Source: Mesopusillimonas faecipullorum
GTDB lineage: Bacteria; Pseudomonadota; Gammaproteobacteria; Burkholderiales; Burkholderiaceae_B
Direction of reading: 5' to 3'
Assembly: GCF_020539505.1 (NCBI RefSeq)
Contig: NZ_JACDXW010000002.1
Location: forward strand, 558,001-622,000
Length of the DNA stretch: 64,000 bases
The translations under genes and the position numbers were made by a program. Below, one piece after another: positions 56,237-64,000 of this stretch. The first letter of the stretch is position 1, and each line of letters starts with the position of its first letter. The notes under the pieces were generated by a model, which saw only the letters and a program-made list of their open reading frames with translations, was not told the DNA's origin and did not search any database.

Positions 56237-57130
56237 TTACAGAATGGACTTCAGCAAACGGCCCATTTCGGAAGGATCACGCGTGGTACGAATACCGCAC
56301 GCTTCCATCACTTCCAGCTTGGCATCAGCTGTGTCGGCACCACCGGAGATCAGCGCACCGGCGTGGCCCATGCGTTTTCCGGGAGGGGCCGTCACGCCAG
56401 CGATGAAGCCAACGATAGGCTTGCTCATGTTGTCTTTGGCCCACAAAGCAGCATTGACTTCGTCGGGGCCACCGATCTCGCCGATCATGACAACAGCGTC
56501 GGTCTCGGGATCTTCGTTGAACATGCGCAGCACGTCGATGTGCTTCAAACCATTGATGGGGTCGCCACCAATACCGACTGCCGAGGATTGACCCAAGCCA
56601 AGTTCGGTAAGCTGAGCAACCGCTTCGTAAGTGAGGGTACCGGAGCGGCTAACGACACCGATGCGGCCTTTACGCGAAATGTGACCAGGCATGATGCCGA
56701 TCTTGATTTCGTCGGGCGTGATCAGACCAGGGCAGTTAGGGCCCAACAGCAAGGTTTCTTTGCCGCCGGCAGCCACTTTTGCCTTCATCTTGTTGCGCAC
56801 TTCCAGCATGTCGCGAACGGGAATGCCTTCAGTAATGCAGATGGCCAGATCCAGGTCGGCTTCAACAGCTTCCCAGATGGCAGCAGCAGCACCTGCGGGC
56901 GGCACGTAGATAACCGAAACGGTGGCGCCAGTGGCTTGCTTGGCTTCTTTGACGGTGGCGTAAATGGGCACGCCTTCGAAGTTTTCACCGGCCTTCTTGG
57001 GGTTCACTCCCGCAACGAAAGCTTCTTTGCCGTTGGCGTACTCGCGGCAGTAATGCGTGTGGAACTGGCCGGTCTTACCGGTAATACCTTGGGTGATGAC
57101 CTTGGTATCCTTGTTGATCAGAATCGACAT
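56237..57130 (-). CDS. sucD: Succinyl-CoA synthetase alpha subunit
   Basis: Part of the TCA-cycle enzyme converting succinyl-CoA to succinate with nucleotide formation. The 297-residue protein has the CoA-binding TQGITGKTGQFHT, GPNCPGLITPDE and the phosphorylated histidine in MGHAGALISGG near 252. It begins 22 bases after sucC and ends before a strong terminator. Confidence 0.98.
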   Translation of the reverse strand: MSILINKDTKVITQGITGKTGQFHTHYCREYANGKEAFVAGVNPKKAGENFEGVPIYATVKEAKQATGATVSVIYVPPAGAAAAIWEAVEADLDLAICITEGIPVRDMLEVRNKMKAKVAAGGKETLLLGPNCPGLITPDEIKIGIMPGHISRKGRIGVVSRSGTLTYEAVAQLTELGLGQSSAVGIGGDPINGLKHIDVLRMFNEDPETDAVVMIGEIGGPDEVNAALWAKDNMSKPIVGFIAGVTAPPGKRMGHAGALISGGADTADAKLEVMEACGIRTTRDPSEMGRLLKSIL

Positions 57131-57152
57131 TGTGAGTAGTCCTTCGTAGAGC

Positions 57153-58313
57153 TTATTTTGCGGCAGCCACGACTTTTTGCGCGGCTTCGGCCATGGTGTC
57201 GGCGCTGATGATAGGCAGGCCCGACTCGGCCAGCATCTTCTTGCCCAGTTCTTCGTTGGTGCCCTTCATACGCACCACCAGAGGCACGCTGAGGTTCACG
57301 GCCTTGCATGCAGCGATCACGCCTTCGGCAATGATGTCGCAGCGCATGATGCCACCGAAGATGTTGACCAAAATGGCCTGCACACCGTCGTTCTTGAGCA
57401 TGATCTTGAAGGCTTCAGTAACCTTCTCGGCAGTGGCGCCACCGCCAACGTCCAGGAAGTTGGCTGGCTCGCCGCCGAACAACTTGATGGTGTCCATGGT
57501 GGCCATTGCCAAACCGGCACCGTTGACCAAGCAGCCGATGTTGCCGTCCAGCTGAATGTAAGCCAGATCGAACTTGCTGGCTTCGACTTCGGCAGGGTCT
57601 TCTTCGTCCAGATCGCGGAACTCAACGATCTCGGGGTGACGATAAAGCGCGTTCGAGTCGAAGTTGAACTTGGCGTCCAGGGCAATCACGTTGCCCTTGC
57701 TATCACGGTTCAGCGGGTTGATTTCGACCAGCGAGGCGTCGGTTTCCATGTAGCACTGATAGAGCTTTTGGAAAATATCAACGGCTTGCTCGGTGGAGTC
57801 AGCAGGCATGCCGATAGCATTGGCAACCTTGGTAGCTTGCTCTTTCGAGAAACCGGTCAGCGGATCAATGTATTCGGTGATGATCTTTTCAGGCGTGGAA
57901 GCAGCAACTTCTTCGATGTCCATGCCGCCTTCGCTGGAAGCGATGAAGGCGATTTTCTGCGTGGCGCGGTCGGTAACCACGGACACGTAGTATTCCTTCT
58001 GAATGTCGGCTCCGTCTTCGATATACAGACGACGCACTTTCTGGCCTTCGGGGCCGGTTTGGTGCGTGACAAGCTGCATGCCGAGGATCTCGCCGGACAG
58101 CTTGCGTACTTCGTCCAGCGAGCGAGCGAGTTTGACGCCGCCGCCTTTACCACGGCCGCCCGCGTGAATCTGGGCCTTGACGACCCAGACCGGGCCGCCT
58201 AGCTTTTCAGCTGCAGCCACGGCTTCGTCGACCGAGAATGCGGGAATACCGCGCGGCACTGCTACGCCAAACTTCTTCAGCAGCTCCTTGCCTTGATATT
58301 CATGAATTTTCAT
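57153..58313 (-). CDS. sucC: Succinyl-CoA synthetase beta subunit
   Basis: The 386-residue ATP-grasp subunit that binds nucleotide and the phosphate-carrying loop of SucD. It starts [17 protein letters not shown] and has [14 protein letters not shown] near 46-59, VEINPL near 197, and [13 protein letters not shown] near 319. It forms the sucCD unit; the DUF2889 gene ends 60 bases upstream. Confidence 0.98.
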   Translation of the reverse strand: MKIHEYQGKELLKKFGVAVPRGIPAFSVDEAVAAAEKLGGPVWVVKAQIHAGGRGKGGGVKLARSLDEVRKLSGEILGMQLVTHQTGPEGQKVRRLYIEDGADIQKEYYVSVVTDRATQKIAFIASSEGGMDIEEVAASTPEKIITEYIDPLTGFSKEQATKVANAIGMPADSTEQAVDIFQKLYQCYMETDASLVEINPLNRDSKGNVIALDAKFNFDSNALYRHPEIVEFRDLDEEDPAEVEASKFDLAYIQLDGNIGCLVNGAGLAMATMDTIKLFGGEPANFLDVGGGATAEKVTEAFKIMLKNDGVQAILVNIFGGIMRCDIIAEGVIAACKAVNLSVPLVVRMKGTNEELGKKMLAESGLPIISADTMAEAAQKVVAAAK

Positions 58314-58373
58314 TTGTTACCTGTCTGAACGTGAGATGAAGAGAAACGAAACGACTCTGGTTGCCCGCCTTCG

Positions 58374-58970
58374 TCAGCCGTCTTTCGCCGGCTTGGCACC
58401 CGCAGGGCTTGAAGCCTGCGGGCGATACCACAAAGGATAGAATTTGGCCACGGCAGGCGCATCCAAGCTAAGCGCATGACAGCCCTCAAGCTCGAAGGGC
58501 CGCCGCTCGGGAGATTCGGGAGATCGCTTGGCTTTGCGCCGTTTGCCCGCAGTGGACTGTACCGCTACCGTCGGCAACACATAGGACAACTCGGACAAAT
58601 GCGTACAGCCTTGGGTACGACCGAATTTTTCCTTGACGGCCTGCCTGAAACCCTTGAGCAGATTCATGCCCACGAGCCCTGCATAATCGGGCGCAATACA
58701 GGCGCACCATTGCCCATAAGGCGCGGCATCGTATGCCGCCTGAGCAGCGGTAATGGTGAACGCATCGTCTATGGTGACCCGCAGATGCATGTGGTGCACC
58801 GGCCGCCCTGCCCTATGAATTTCTCCGCTGGACCGGGGGAAATCATAGCCTTTGACATCCATCATCTCGGCGTCGAGATCTGTCAAACCGTCTGGACGAG
58901 CATAGGCATGCACACGAAAGGTTCTCGTGTGCAGGTGTTCGCGCTCTAGGTCGGAGTCTGGCAAGGGCAT
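58374..58970 (-). CDS. DUF2889 family protein
   Basis: A 198-residue soluble protein of unknown function matching DUF2889 by its layout: an N-terminal LHTRTFRVHAYARPDGLTDLDAEMMD, a middle HHMHLRVTIDDAFTI, then GRTQGCTHLSELS with the conserved Cys-Thr-His, and a basic tail region KRRKAKRS. In Bordetella-like genomes, as I recall, a gene of this kind lies between recX and sucC. Here metE and metR separate it from recX. The ATG at 58970 starts MPLPDSDLER. Confidence 0.85.
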   Translation of the reverse strand: MPLPDSDLEREHLHTRTFRVHAYARPDGLTDLDAEMMDVKGYDFPRSSGEIHRAGRPVHHMHLRVTIDDAFTITAAQAAYDAAPYGQWCACIAPDYAGLVGMNLLKGFRQAVKEKFGRTQGCTHLSELSYVLPTVAVQSTAGKRRKAKRSPESPERRPFELEGCHALSLDAPAVAKFYPLWYRPQASSPAGAKPAKDG

Positions 58971-59065
58971 GGAAAAGCTACGCAAGCAAGCCGCGCTGCA
59001 AGTCAAAACCTTAAGAGTATAGCGCAGCGCAGCACAGCTTTTTAGCCTTATTCAGTCATTAGCCC

Positions 59066-61363
59066 TTAAGTCGCCTGCCGCAAGCTTGCCGCAGCTTCGA
59101 CCATAGCCTTCAATGCGGCTTGGGTTTCCGGCCATGCCCGAGTCTTCAAACCGCAATCGGGGTTTACCCATAAGCGCTCGGCAGGCAGGCGCTGCGCGGC
59201 TTTGCGCATCAGCCCCACCATCCATTCAACGTCGGGCACATTGGGCGAATGGATATCGTAGACGCCCGGGCCGATGTCGTTAGGGTAGTGGAAATCCTCG
59301 AATGCGCTCAGCAACTCCATATTGGAGCGCGAAGTTTCGATGGTGATCACATCGGCATCCATGGCGGCAATGGCTTCCATGATGTCGTTGAATTCCGAAT
59401 AACACATATGGGTGTGGATCTGCGTGTCATCGCGCACGCCCGAAGTGCTCAAGCGGAAGCAATCCACCGCCCAATCCAGATAAGCCTTCCAGTCGGCACG
59501 GCGCAAAGGCAAGCCTTCACGGATGGCGGGCTCGTCAATCTGGATAACACTGATACCGGCGGCTTCCAGATCGTTGACCTCGTCGCGCAGGGCCAGCGCC
59601 AGCTGTCGGCAAGTGGTTTCACGCGGCTGATCGTCACGCACAAAGGACCATTGCAGCATGGTCACCGGGCCGGTCAACATGCCCTTGACCGGCTTGGCAG
59701 TCAACGACTGAGCATAAGCAGACCAACCTACCGTCATGGCCACAGGACGCAGCACATCACCAAAAATCAAAGGCGGTTTGACACAGCGCGACCCATAGCT
59801 TTGCACCCAACCGTTCTGAGTAAAGGCATAGCCTGCCAGTAATTCTCCAAAGTATTCCACCATGTCATTACGCTCGGCTTCTCCATGCACAAGCACGTCC
59901 AAACCGATGTCTTCCTGGAAACGCACCACCTGCTCGATTTCCGCCCGCATGGCTTTCTCGTAGGCGGCATCCGGCAGACTACCTTGGCGCCAGTCGCGCC
60001 GCGCCTTGCGGATATCACTTGTTTGCGGGAAGGAGCCTATGGTTGTCGTCGGATAAGCAGGCAGTTTCAGCTTGGCCTGCTGGCTTGCAATGCGTTGGGT
60101 GAAGGGAGGGCGGTCCAGCGAGATCGACTCTGCTTCTAACAGGCGCTGGCGCACCTCTTCGCGATGGATGCGTGCCGAAACACGACGCCCTTGGACAGCG
60201 GCCCTTTGCTGCGCCAGAAACTGACGCGTTTGCTCGTCATCCTTTCCACCTAACCAGAGGGCCAGCCAGCGCAACTCATCTAGTTTCTGCGTGGCAAAAG
60301 ACAGCCAACCGCGTAACTCGGCATCCAGCTCGGTCTCAAAGGACAAGTCCACTGGCACATGCAGCAGCGAGCACGATGGCGCCAGCCACAGGCGTTCGCC
60401 CAACTGCTTATGCAGCGACTGCAAGCGCTCGTGAGCCGCATCCAGATCGGTGCGCCAAACGTTACGACCATCGATTAAGCCTACAGACAGTATCTGGTCG
60501 GCACGCAAGGCATCAGCCACAGGCGCCAACTGCTGCGGCGCACGTACACCATCTATGTGCACACCATGTATAGGCAACTGGCCCAGCAGCACGGCATGCT
60601 CCTGAACACTGCCGAAGTAGGTGGCCAACAAAATGTGCAGGCCCGAATCTGCCAGCACTTGGCTGGATTGCTTCAAAGCGCTCAGCCAAGCGTCGGGCAT
60701 ATCCAACACCAACACAGGCTCATCAATCTGCACCCATTCCACGCCCAGCGCCTTCAGGCGCTCTAGCACCTGAGCATAGACCGGCAGCAGACGCTCTAGC
60801 AACGCCAGCTTGCGTACATCGCCGGCACCCTCGGTGTAAGCGTCGCCCTTGCTCAGCCACAACCAAGTCAATGGTCCGGGAATGACCGGCTTAACGCTCA
60901 AACCCTGGGCCTGCGCCTCTTTAACTTGCTCGAATAGACTTTCGCGCGCCAGCCGGAACTGCTGCTCAGGCGTGATTTCTGGAACGATGTAGTGGTAGTT
61001 GGTATCGAACCACTTGGTCATCTCGCAAGCCGCTGCGGGGGTGCCGCTTGGCGCTCTGCCACGGGCCATACGAAACAAAGTATCCAAGGAAACAGGAAGG
61101 CTGGCAGATTGGCCAAAGCGCGCTGGCACGACGCCCAGCGTAGTCGTCCACTCCAAAATCTGATCATACCAAGCAAAATCGCCTACTGGTATCAAGTCTA
61201 TTCCAGCTTGTTGTTGAATCTGCCAATGCCGCTGACGCAAATCATGTCCTAGCTGCTCCAGCTCGGTCGCCTGAATATCTCCCGCCCAATATGCCTCCAG
61301 CGCCTTTTTCAGCTCGCGCTGTGCGCCAATTCGGGGGAAGCCCAAGCTGTGAGTCGTTACCAT
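59066..61363 (-). CDS. metE: Cobalamin-independent methionine synthase
   Basis: MetE moves a methyl group from methyltetrahydrofolate triglutamate to homocysteine. The 765-residue protein starts [26 protein letters not shown], has [12 protein letters not shown] near 450, [11 protein letters not shown] near 615, and zinc ligands in [10 protein letters not shown] and NPDCGLKTR near the end. The ATG at 61363 has GAGG 9 bases upstream; two ATG codons within the preceding nine bases are too close to it. It is divergent from metR across 160 bases. Confidence 0.97.
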   Translation of the reverse strand: MVTTHSLGFPRIGAQRELKKALEAYWAGDIQATELEQLGHDLRQRHWQIQQQAGIDLIPVGDFAWYDQILEWTTTLGVVPARFGQSASLPVSLDTLFRMARGRAPSGTPAAACEMTKWFDTNYHYIVPEITPEQQFRLARESLFEQVKEAQAQGLSVKPVIPGPLTWLWLSKGDAYTEGAGDVRKLALLERLLPVYAQVLERLKALGVEWVQIDEPVLVLDMPDAWLSALKQSSQVLADSGLHILLATYFGSVQEHAVLLGQLPIHGVHIDGVRAPQQLAPVADALRADQILSVGLIDGRNVWRTDLDAAHERLQSLHKQLGERLWLAPSCSLLHVPVDLSFETELDAELRGWLSFATQKLDELRWLALWLGGKDDEQTRQFLAQQRAAVQGRRVSARIHREEVRQRLLEAESISLDRPPFTQRIASQQAKLKLPAYPTTTIGSFPQTSDIRKARRDWRQGSLPDAAYEKAMRAEIEQVVRFQEDIGLDVLVHGEAERNDMVEYFGELLAGYAFTQNGWVQSYGSRCVKPPLIFGDVLRPVAMTVGWSAYAQSLTAKPVKGMLTGPVTMLQWSFVRDDQPRETTCRQLALALRDEVNDLEAAGISVIQIDEPAIREGLPLRRADWKAYLDWAVDCFRLSTSGVRDDTQIHTHMCYSEFNDIMEAIAAMDADVITIETSRSNMELLSAFEDFHYPNDIGPGVYDIHSPNVPDVEWMVGLMRKAAQRLPAERLWVNPDCGLKTRAWPETQAALKAMVEAAASLRQAT

Positions 61364-61450
61364 TTCCATCATCCTCAAGTCAAAAATTGTTGATGAAATG
61401 GAGTATGGGCCAAACATTAAATGAATCAAAATCAAATACAACAAGCTTTA

Positions 61451-61467
61451 TATGAGACTTACTCATA
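61451..61467. promoter_or_regulatory. Candidate MetR operator between metE and metR
   Basis: TATGAGACTTACTCATA is a perfect 6-5-6 inverted repeat whose core TGAG-N5-CTCA resembles the MetR box TGAA-N5-TTCA. It lies 57 bases upstream of metR and 88 bases upstream of metE. Confidence 0.6.
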
Positions 61468-61523
61468 CAATATAGATGGATTTAGTTTTCTGCTCGTCAA
61501 AGATTTGTATAGAGGCAAGCTCC

Positions 61524-62450
61524 ATGCTGGAAATCCGACACCTGGAAACGATTGCGGCTCTGCAAGAAGCCGGCAGTCTGCAAGAAGCCGCAGAGCGTCT
61601 GCATGTGACGCAGTCCGCGCTATCGCATCAAATACGCGACTTAGAGGTGCGCTTGAAAACACCGCTGCTGAACCGGCGCACCCGCCCGGCGCGACTCACA
61701 ACAGCAGGCCTGCGCGTCTTGGCGCTGGCTGAAGAAGTCCTTCCCCGAGTACGAGCCACTGAACGAGAACTGCAAAAGCTGGCTGCCGGTCGCACCGGGC
61801 GCCTGCACTTGGCCATCGAGTGCCACTCTTGCTTTCAGTGGCTGATGCCTGCGTTAGACGCCTTCCGGCGCGACTGGCCAGAGGTGGCACTAGACCTTTC
61901 GGCAGCTTTTTCATTCGCTCCCCTACCCGCACTGGTACGCGGCGACCTGGACGTGGTCGTTACCTCGGACCCACAGCCCCTGGAGGCCATCAGTTACTTA
62001 CCGTTGTTTCGTTACGAACTGGTGTTGGCGGTAGCCAAAACCAGCCCGTTGGCAGACTTAAGTTACGTAGAAGCCGCACACTTGGCTGATCAAGTGTTGA
62101 TTACCTATCCTGTGGATCGCCATCGCATGGATATCTTCACGGCATTTCTGGACCCGGCTGACGTGGAGCCGGTCGCGGTGCGAAAAGCCGAACTGACCCC
62201 GATTATTGCGCAGCTGGTAGCCAGCCAACGCGGGGTAGCCGCCCTACCAAACTGGGCCCTGACCGAATATATGCACCAAGGTTGGTTGCACAAATGCCGC
62301 TTGGGAATCAATGGTGTGTGGCGCACTTTGTACGCAGCTGTGCGTAGCGAAGACGCTGACGCCGACTACCTGCAGGCATTCATGCAAACCGCCCGCAAAG
62401 TGTGCTTCAAGACCTTAAGCGGCATCAAGGTGGCAGATTCAGCGCCTTGA
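61524..62450 (+). CDS. metR: LysR-family regulator MetR
   Basis: A 308-residue LysR regulator with the N-terminal helix-turn-helix (MLEIRHLETIAALQEAGSLQEAAERLHVTQSALSHQIRDLE) and a periplasmic-binding-like effector domain that in MetR senses homocysteine. Extended MetR-like similarity includes HLAIECHSCFQWLMPAL near 103. AGAGG precedes the ATG at 61524. It is divergent from metE, its classic target, and ends 13 bases from the convergent recX. Confidence 0.95.
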   Translation: MLEIRHLETIAALQEAGSLQEAAERLHVTQSALSHQIRDLEVRLKTPLLNRRTRPARLTTAGLRVLALAEEVLPRVRATERELQKLAAGRTGRLHLAIECHSCFQWLMPALDAFRRDWPEVALDLSAAFSFAPLPALVRGDLDVVVTSDPQPLEAISYLPLFRYELVLAVAKTSPLADLSYVEAAHLADQVLITYPVDRHRMDIFTAFLDPADVEPVAVRKAELTPIIAQLVASQRGVAALPNWALTEYMHQGWLHKCRLGINGVWRTLYAAVRSEDADADYLQAFMQTARKVCFKTLSGIKVADSAP

Positions 62451-62463
62451 AACCCAAGCCACG

Positions 62464-63006
62464 CTATTCCTGAGTTTGGCTATGCTCGGAGAGTACCCGC
62501 CGAAAGGTTTCATTGGAAAAGCCCCGGGAAGCCATGAAACGAGCCTGTTTGGCGTACGACTTGGCGTCTTCGGGAGCCTGGGCGAATTTTTTCTGCCAAG
62601 CCTCTTGGGCACGCTCAAACTCGGTATCACGAAGTTGGTCGCGGATGACTTCCAGGTCGGCGGCTTCGAGACCATGCTGGCGAAGCTCTTGCATTACCAA
62701 CGCAGTACCCCGCCCCACCCCACGTCGATGTGCCATTCCCTGCGCAAAACGCTGATTTGAGAGCCAGTTTTCGCGCTCTAGCTCGTCGAGCAGCGCTTGC
62801 AGCACCTCGGGTTCGTCGGGCGGCACATGGGGCGCCAATTTACGTGCAAGCTCTTGGCGGGAGTGTTCGCGCCTAGCAAGATAATTGACAGCCCTGGCCT
62901 TGAGTGAAATACCCGTGGGCGCCCGCTGTTTGCCCGGCGTGCCCGCATCATCGGGCGACGCCAGGGTTTCAAAGTCGTCGGGGGGGAAAGCCTTATTCCG
63001 CGTCAT
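62464..63006 (-). CDS. recX: RecX regulatory protein
   Basis: RecX limits RecA filament growth. The 180-residue protein has the family's helical repeats: [37 protein letters not shown] and [19 protein letters not shown] polar N-terminal extension of about 30 residues precedes the first repeat. Its start overlaps the end of recA by 14 bases, the usual coupling. Confidence 0.95.
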   Translation of the reverse strand: MTRNKAFPPDDFETLASPDDAGTPGKQRAPTGISLKARAVNYLARREHSRQELARKLAPHVPPDEPEVLQALLDELERENWLSNQRFAQGMAHRRGVGRGTALVMQELRQHGLEAADLEVIRDQLRDTEFERAQEAWQKKFAQAPEDAKSYAKQARFMASRGFSNETFRRVLSEHSQTQE

Positions 63007-64000
63007 CCGGACCGGCGTTCTCTAGATCGTCGCCAGGCTCGCGGGCAGCATCGGGCATACCTACCACGCCCAAGTGCTCACGCACCTTGTTCTCGATCTC
63101 GCGTGCCATCTCTGGGTGCTCTTTCAGGTATTCGCGGGCATTGTCTTTGCCTTGCCCTATACGCTGCCCTGAATAGCTGTACCAAGCCCCTGACTTATCT
63201 ACGATGCCAGCTTGAGCACCAAGATCGAGGATTTCGCCTTCACGCGAAATACCTGCGCCGTAGAGGATGTCGAATTCGGCCTGTTTGAAAGGCGGAGCCA
63301 CCTTGTTCTTGACAACCTTAACCCGGGTTTCGTTACCAACGATTTCATCGCCCTTTTTGATATTGCCGATACGGCGGATATCGAGGCGCACAGAAGAGTA
63401 AAACTTGAGTGCATTGCCCCCTGTGGTGGTTTCAGGATTGCCGAACATAACGCCGATCTTCATGCGGATCTGGTTGATGAAGATGACCATGCAATTGGCA
63501 CGCTTGATGTTTGCCGTAAGCTTACGCAGTGCCTGGCTCATGAGGCGAGCCTGAAGGCCAGGCAGGGAATCACCCATGTCGCCTTCGATTTCAGCCTTGG
63601 GCACCAGCGCAGCCACGGAGTCGATGACAATGAGATCTACCGAGCCCGAGCGCACCAGAGCATCGGTGATTTCGAGGGCTTGCTCGCCGGTGTCAGGCTG
63701 AGAGATCAGCAGGTCGGTAAGTTTGACCCCCAGGCTGGAGGCATATTGGACGTCGAGCGCATGTTCGGCATCGATAAAGGCACAAGTACCCCCTACCTTT
63801 TGCATTTCTGCAATCACTTGCAGCGTCAGTGTGGTCTTGCCCGAAGATTCAGGGCCGTAGATTTCGATGACACGACCACGCGGCAAGCCCCCGACGCCCA
63901 AAGCGATGTCCAAACCCAGCGACCCGGTGGAGACAACTTTGATGTCGTGCTCTACCTGGTTGTCGCCGTAGCGCATGATGGACCCTTTACCGAACTGTTT
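62993..64000 (-). CDS. recA: Recombinase RecA (3' part)
   Basis: The window ends inside recA; 335 residues are present, starting [13 protein letters not shown], so only a short N-terminal part is missing. Walker [10 protein letters not shown], the FIDAEHALD region, Walker [23 protein letters not shown], loop L1 (MSQALRKL) and loop L2 ([26 protein letters not shown]) are visible, followed by an acidic C-terminus. RecA carries out strand exchange and triggers LexA self-cleavage. Confidence 0.98.
   Translation of the reverse strand, partial: KQFGKGSIMRYGDNQVEHDIKVVSTGSLGLDIALGVGGLPRGRVIEIYGPESSGKTTLTLQVIAEMQKVGGTCAFIDAEHALDVQYASSLGVKLTDLLISQPDTGEQALEITDALVRSGSVDLIVIDSVAALVPKAEIEGDMGDSLPGLQARLMSQALRKLTANIKRANCMVIFINQIRMKIGVMFGNPETTTGGNALKFYSSVRLDIRRIGNIKKGDEIVGNETRVKVVKNKVAPPFKQAEFDILYGAGISREGEILDLGAQAGIVDKSGAWYSYSGQRIGQGKDNAREYLKEHPEMAREIENKVREHLGVVGMPDAAREPGDDLENAGPDDAE

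Noticed and set aside
61364-61523. Cobalamin or SAM riboswitch before metE
   Set aside because: The gap is only 160 bases, A+T rich, lacks a B12-box-like sequence, and is shared with the divergent metR promoter.
1-64000. CRISPR arrays, insertion sequences, prophage or integrase genes
   Set aside because: No regularly spaced direct repeats, transposase, integrase or phage structural genes were seen anywhere in the window.

Overview
The window is a 64 kb piece of a betaproteobacterial chromosome, almost certainly Burkholderiales, family Alcaligenaceae (Alcaligenes/Pusillimonas/Bordetella-like). The evidence is the gene set and its order: a cbb3 oxidase cluster, hemC-hemD-hemX-hemY-ppa, tig-clpP-clpX-lon, recA-recX near sucC-sucD, and a bhu/hmu-type heme locus. 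Sampled base composition is about 50-60% G+C over most of the window, with one clearly richer block. Most genes lie on the minus strand.

Region by region. 1-4,061: cbb3 oxidase genes (ccoN-O-Q-P, with ccoP cut by the window edge), ccoS and a strange ccoI that keeps only its membrane part; FNR-type boxes precede both ends of the cluster. 4,192-7,064: isocitrate lyase and an MFS exporter. 7,144-14,729: housekeeping genes pgsA, uvrC, nagZ, acpS, a PaaG-like isomerase and orn on the minus strand, then a Ste24-type protease and rsgA on the plus strand. 14,804-18,725: a secreted tannase-family lipoprotein, a CoA pyrophosphatase, rplS, and lexA with a perfect SOS box.

18,730 to about 31,950 is a G+C-rich catabolic block: two crotonase-fold enzymes, an acyl-CoA ligase, an IclR regulator, a hydroxyacyl-CoA dehydrogenase, a complete TRAP transporter, a VanA-like Rieske oxygenase, an orphan binding protein and a GntR regulator. 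Together they look like uptake, CoA activation and side-chain breakdown of an aromatic or other organic acid, but thiolase and the Rieske reductase are not here. The high G+C continues into the 3' part of lon and drops abruptly inside that gene, suggesting import by homologous recombination. 31,024-37,308: lon (with a sigma-32-like promoter), clpX, clpP, tig and tRNA-Leu(UAG).

37,335-47,759 is a one-direction heme acquisition locus: hmuS-hmuT-hmuU-hmuV, a two-component system behind a Fur box, a TonB-dependent receptor, an HmuY-family lipoprotein and an unrecognised membrane protein. Using a two-component system instead of the ECF sigma/anti-sigma pair known from Bordetella makes it one of the most interesting parts of the window.

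47,829-64,000: comM, a NADAR-like protein, ppa, the heme biosynthesis genes hemY-hemX-hemD-hemC, a 43-residue membrane miniprotein behind a TerC protein, sucD-sucC, a DUF2889 protein, the divergent metE/metR pair, recX and the 3' part of recA. Coordinates, translations and motifs were read by eye; family names rest on motif recognition, not database searches.
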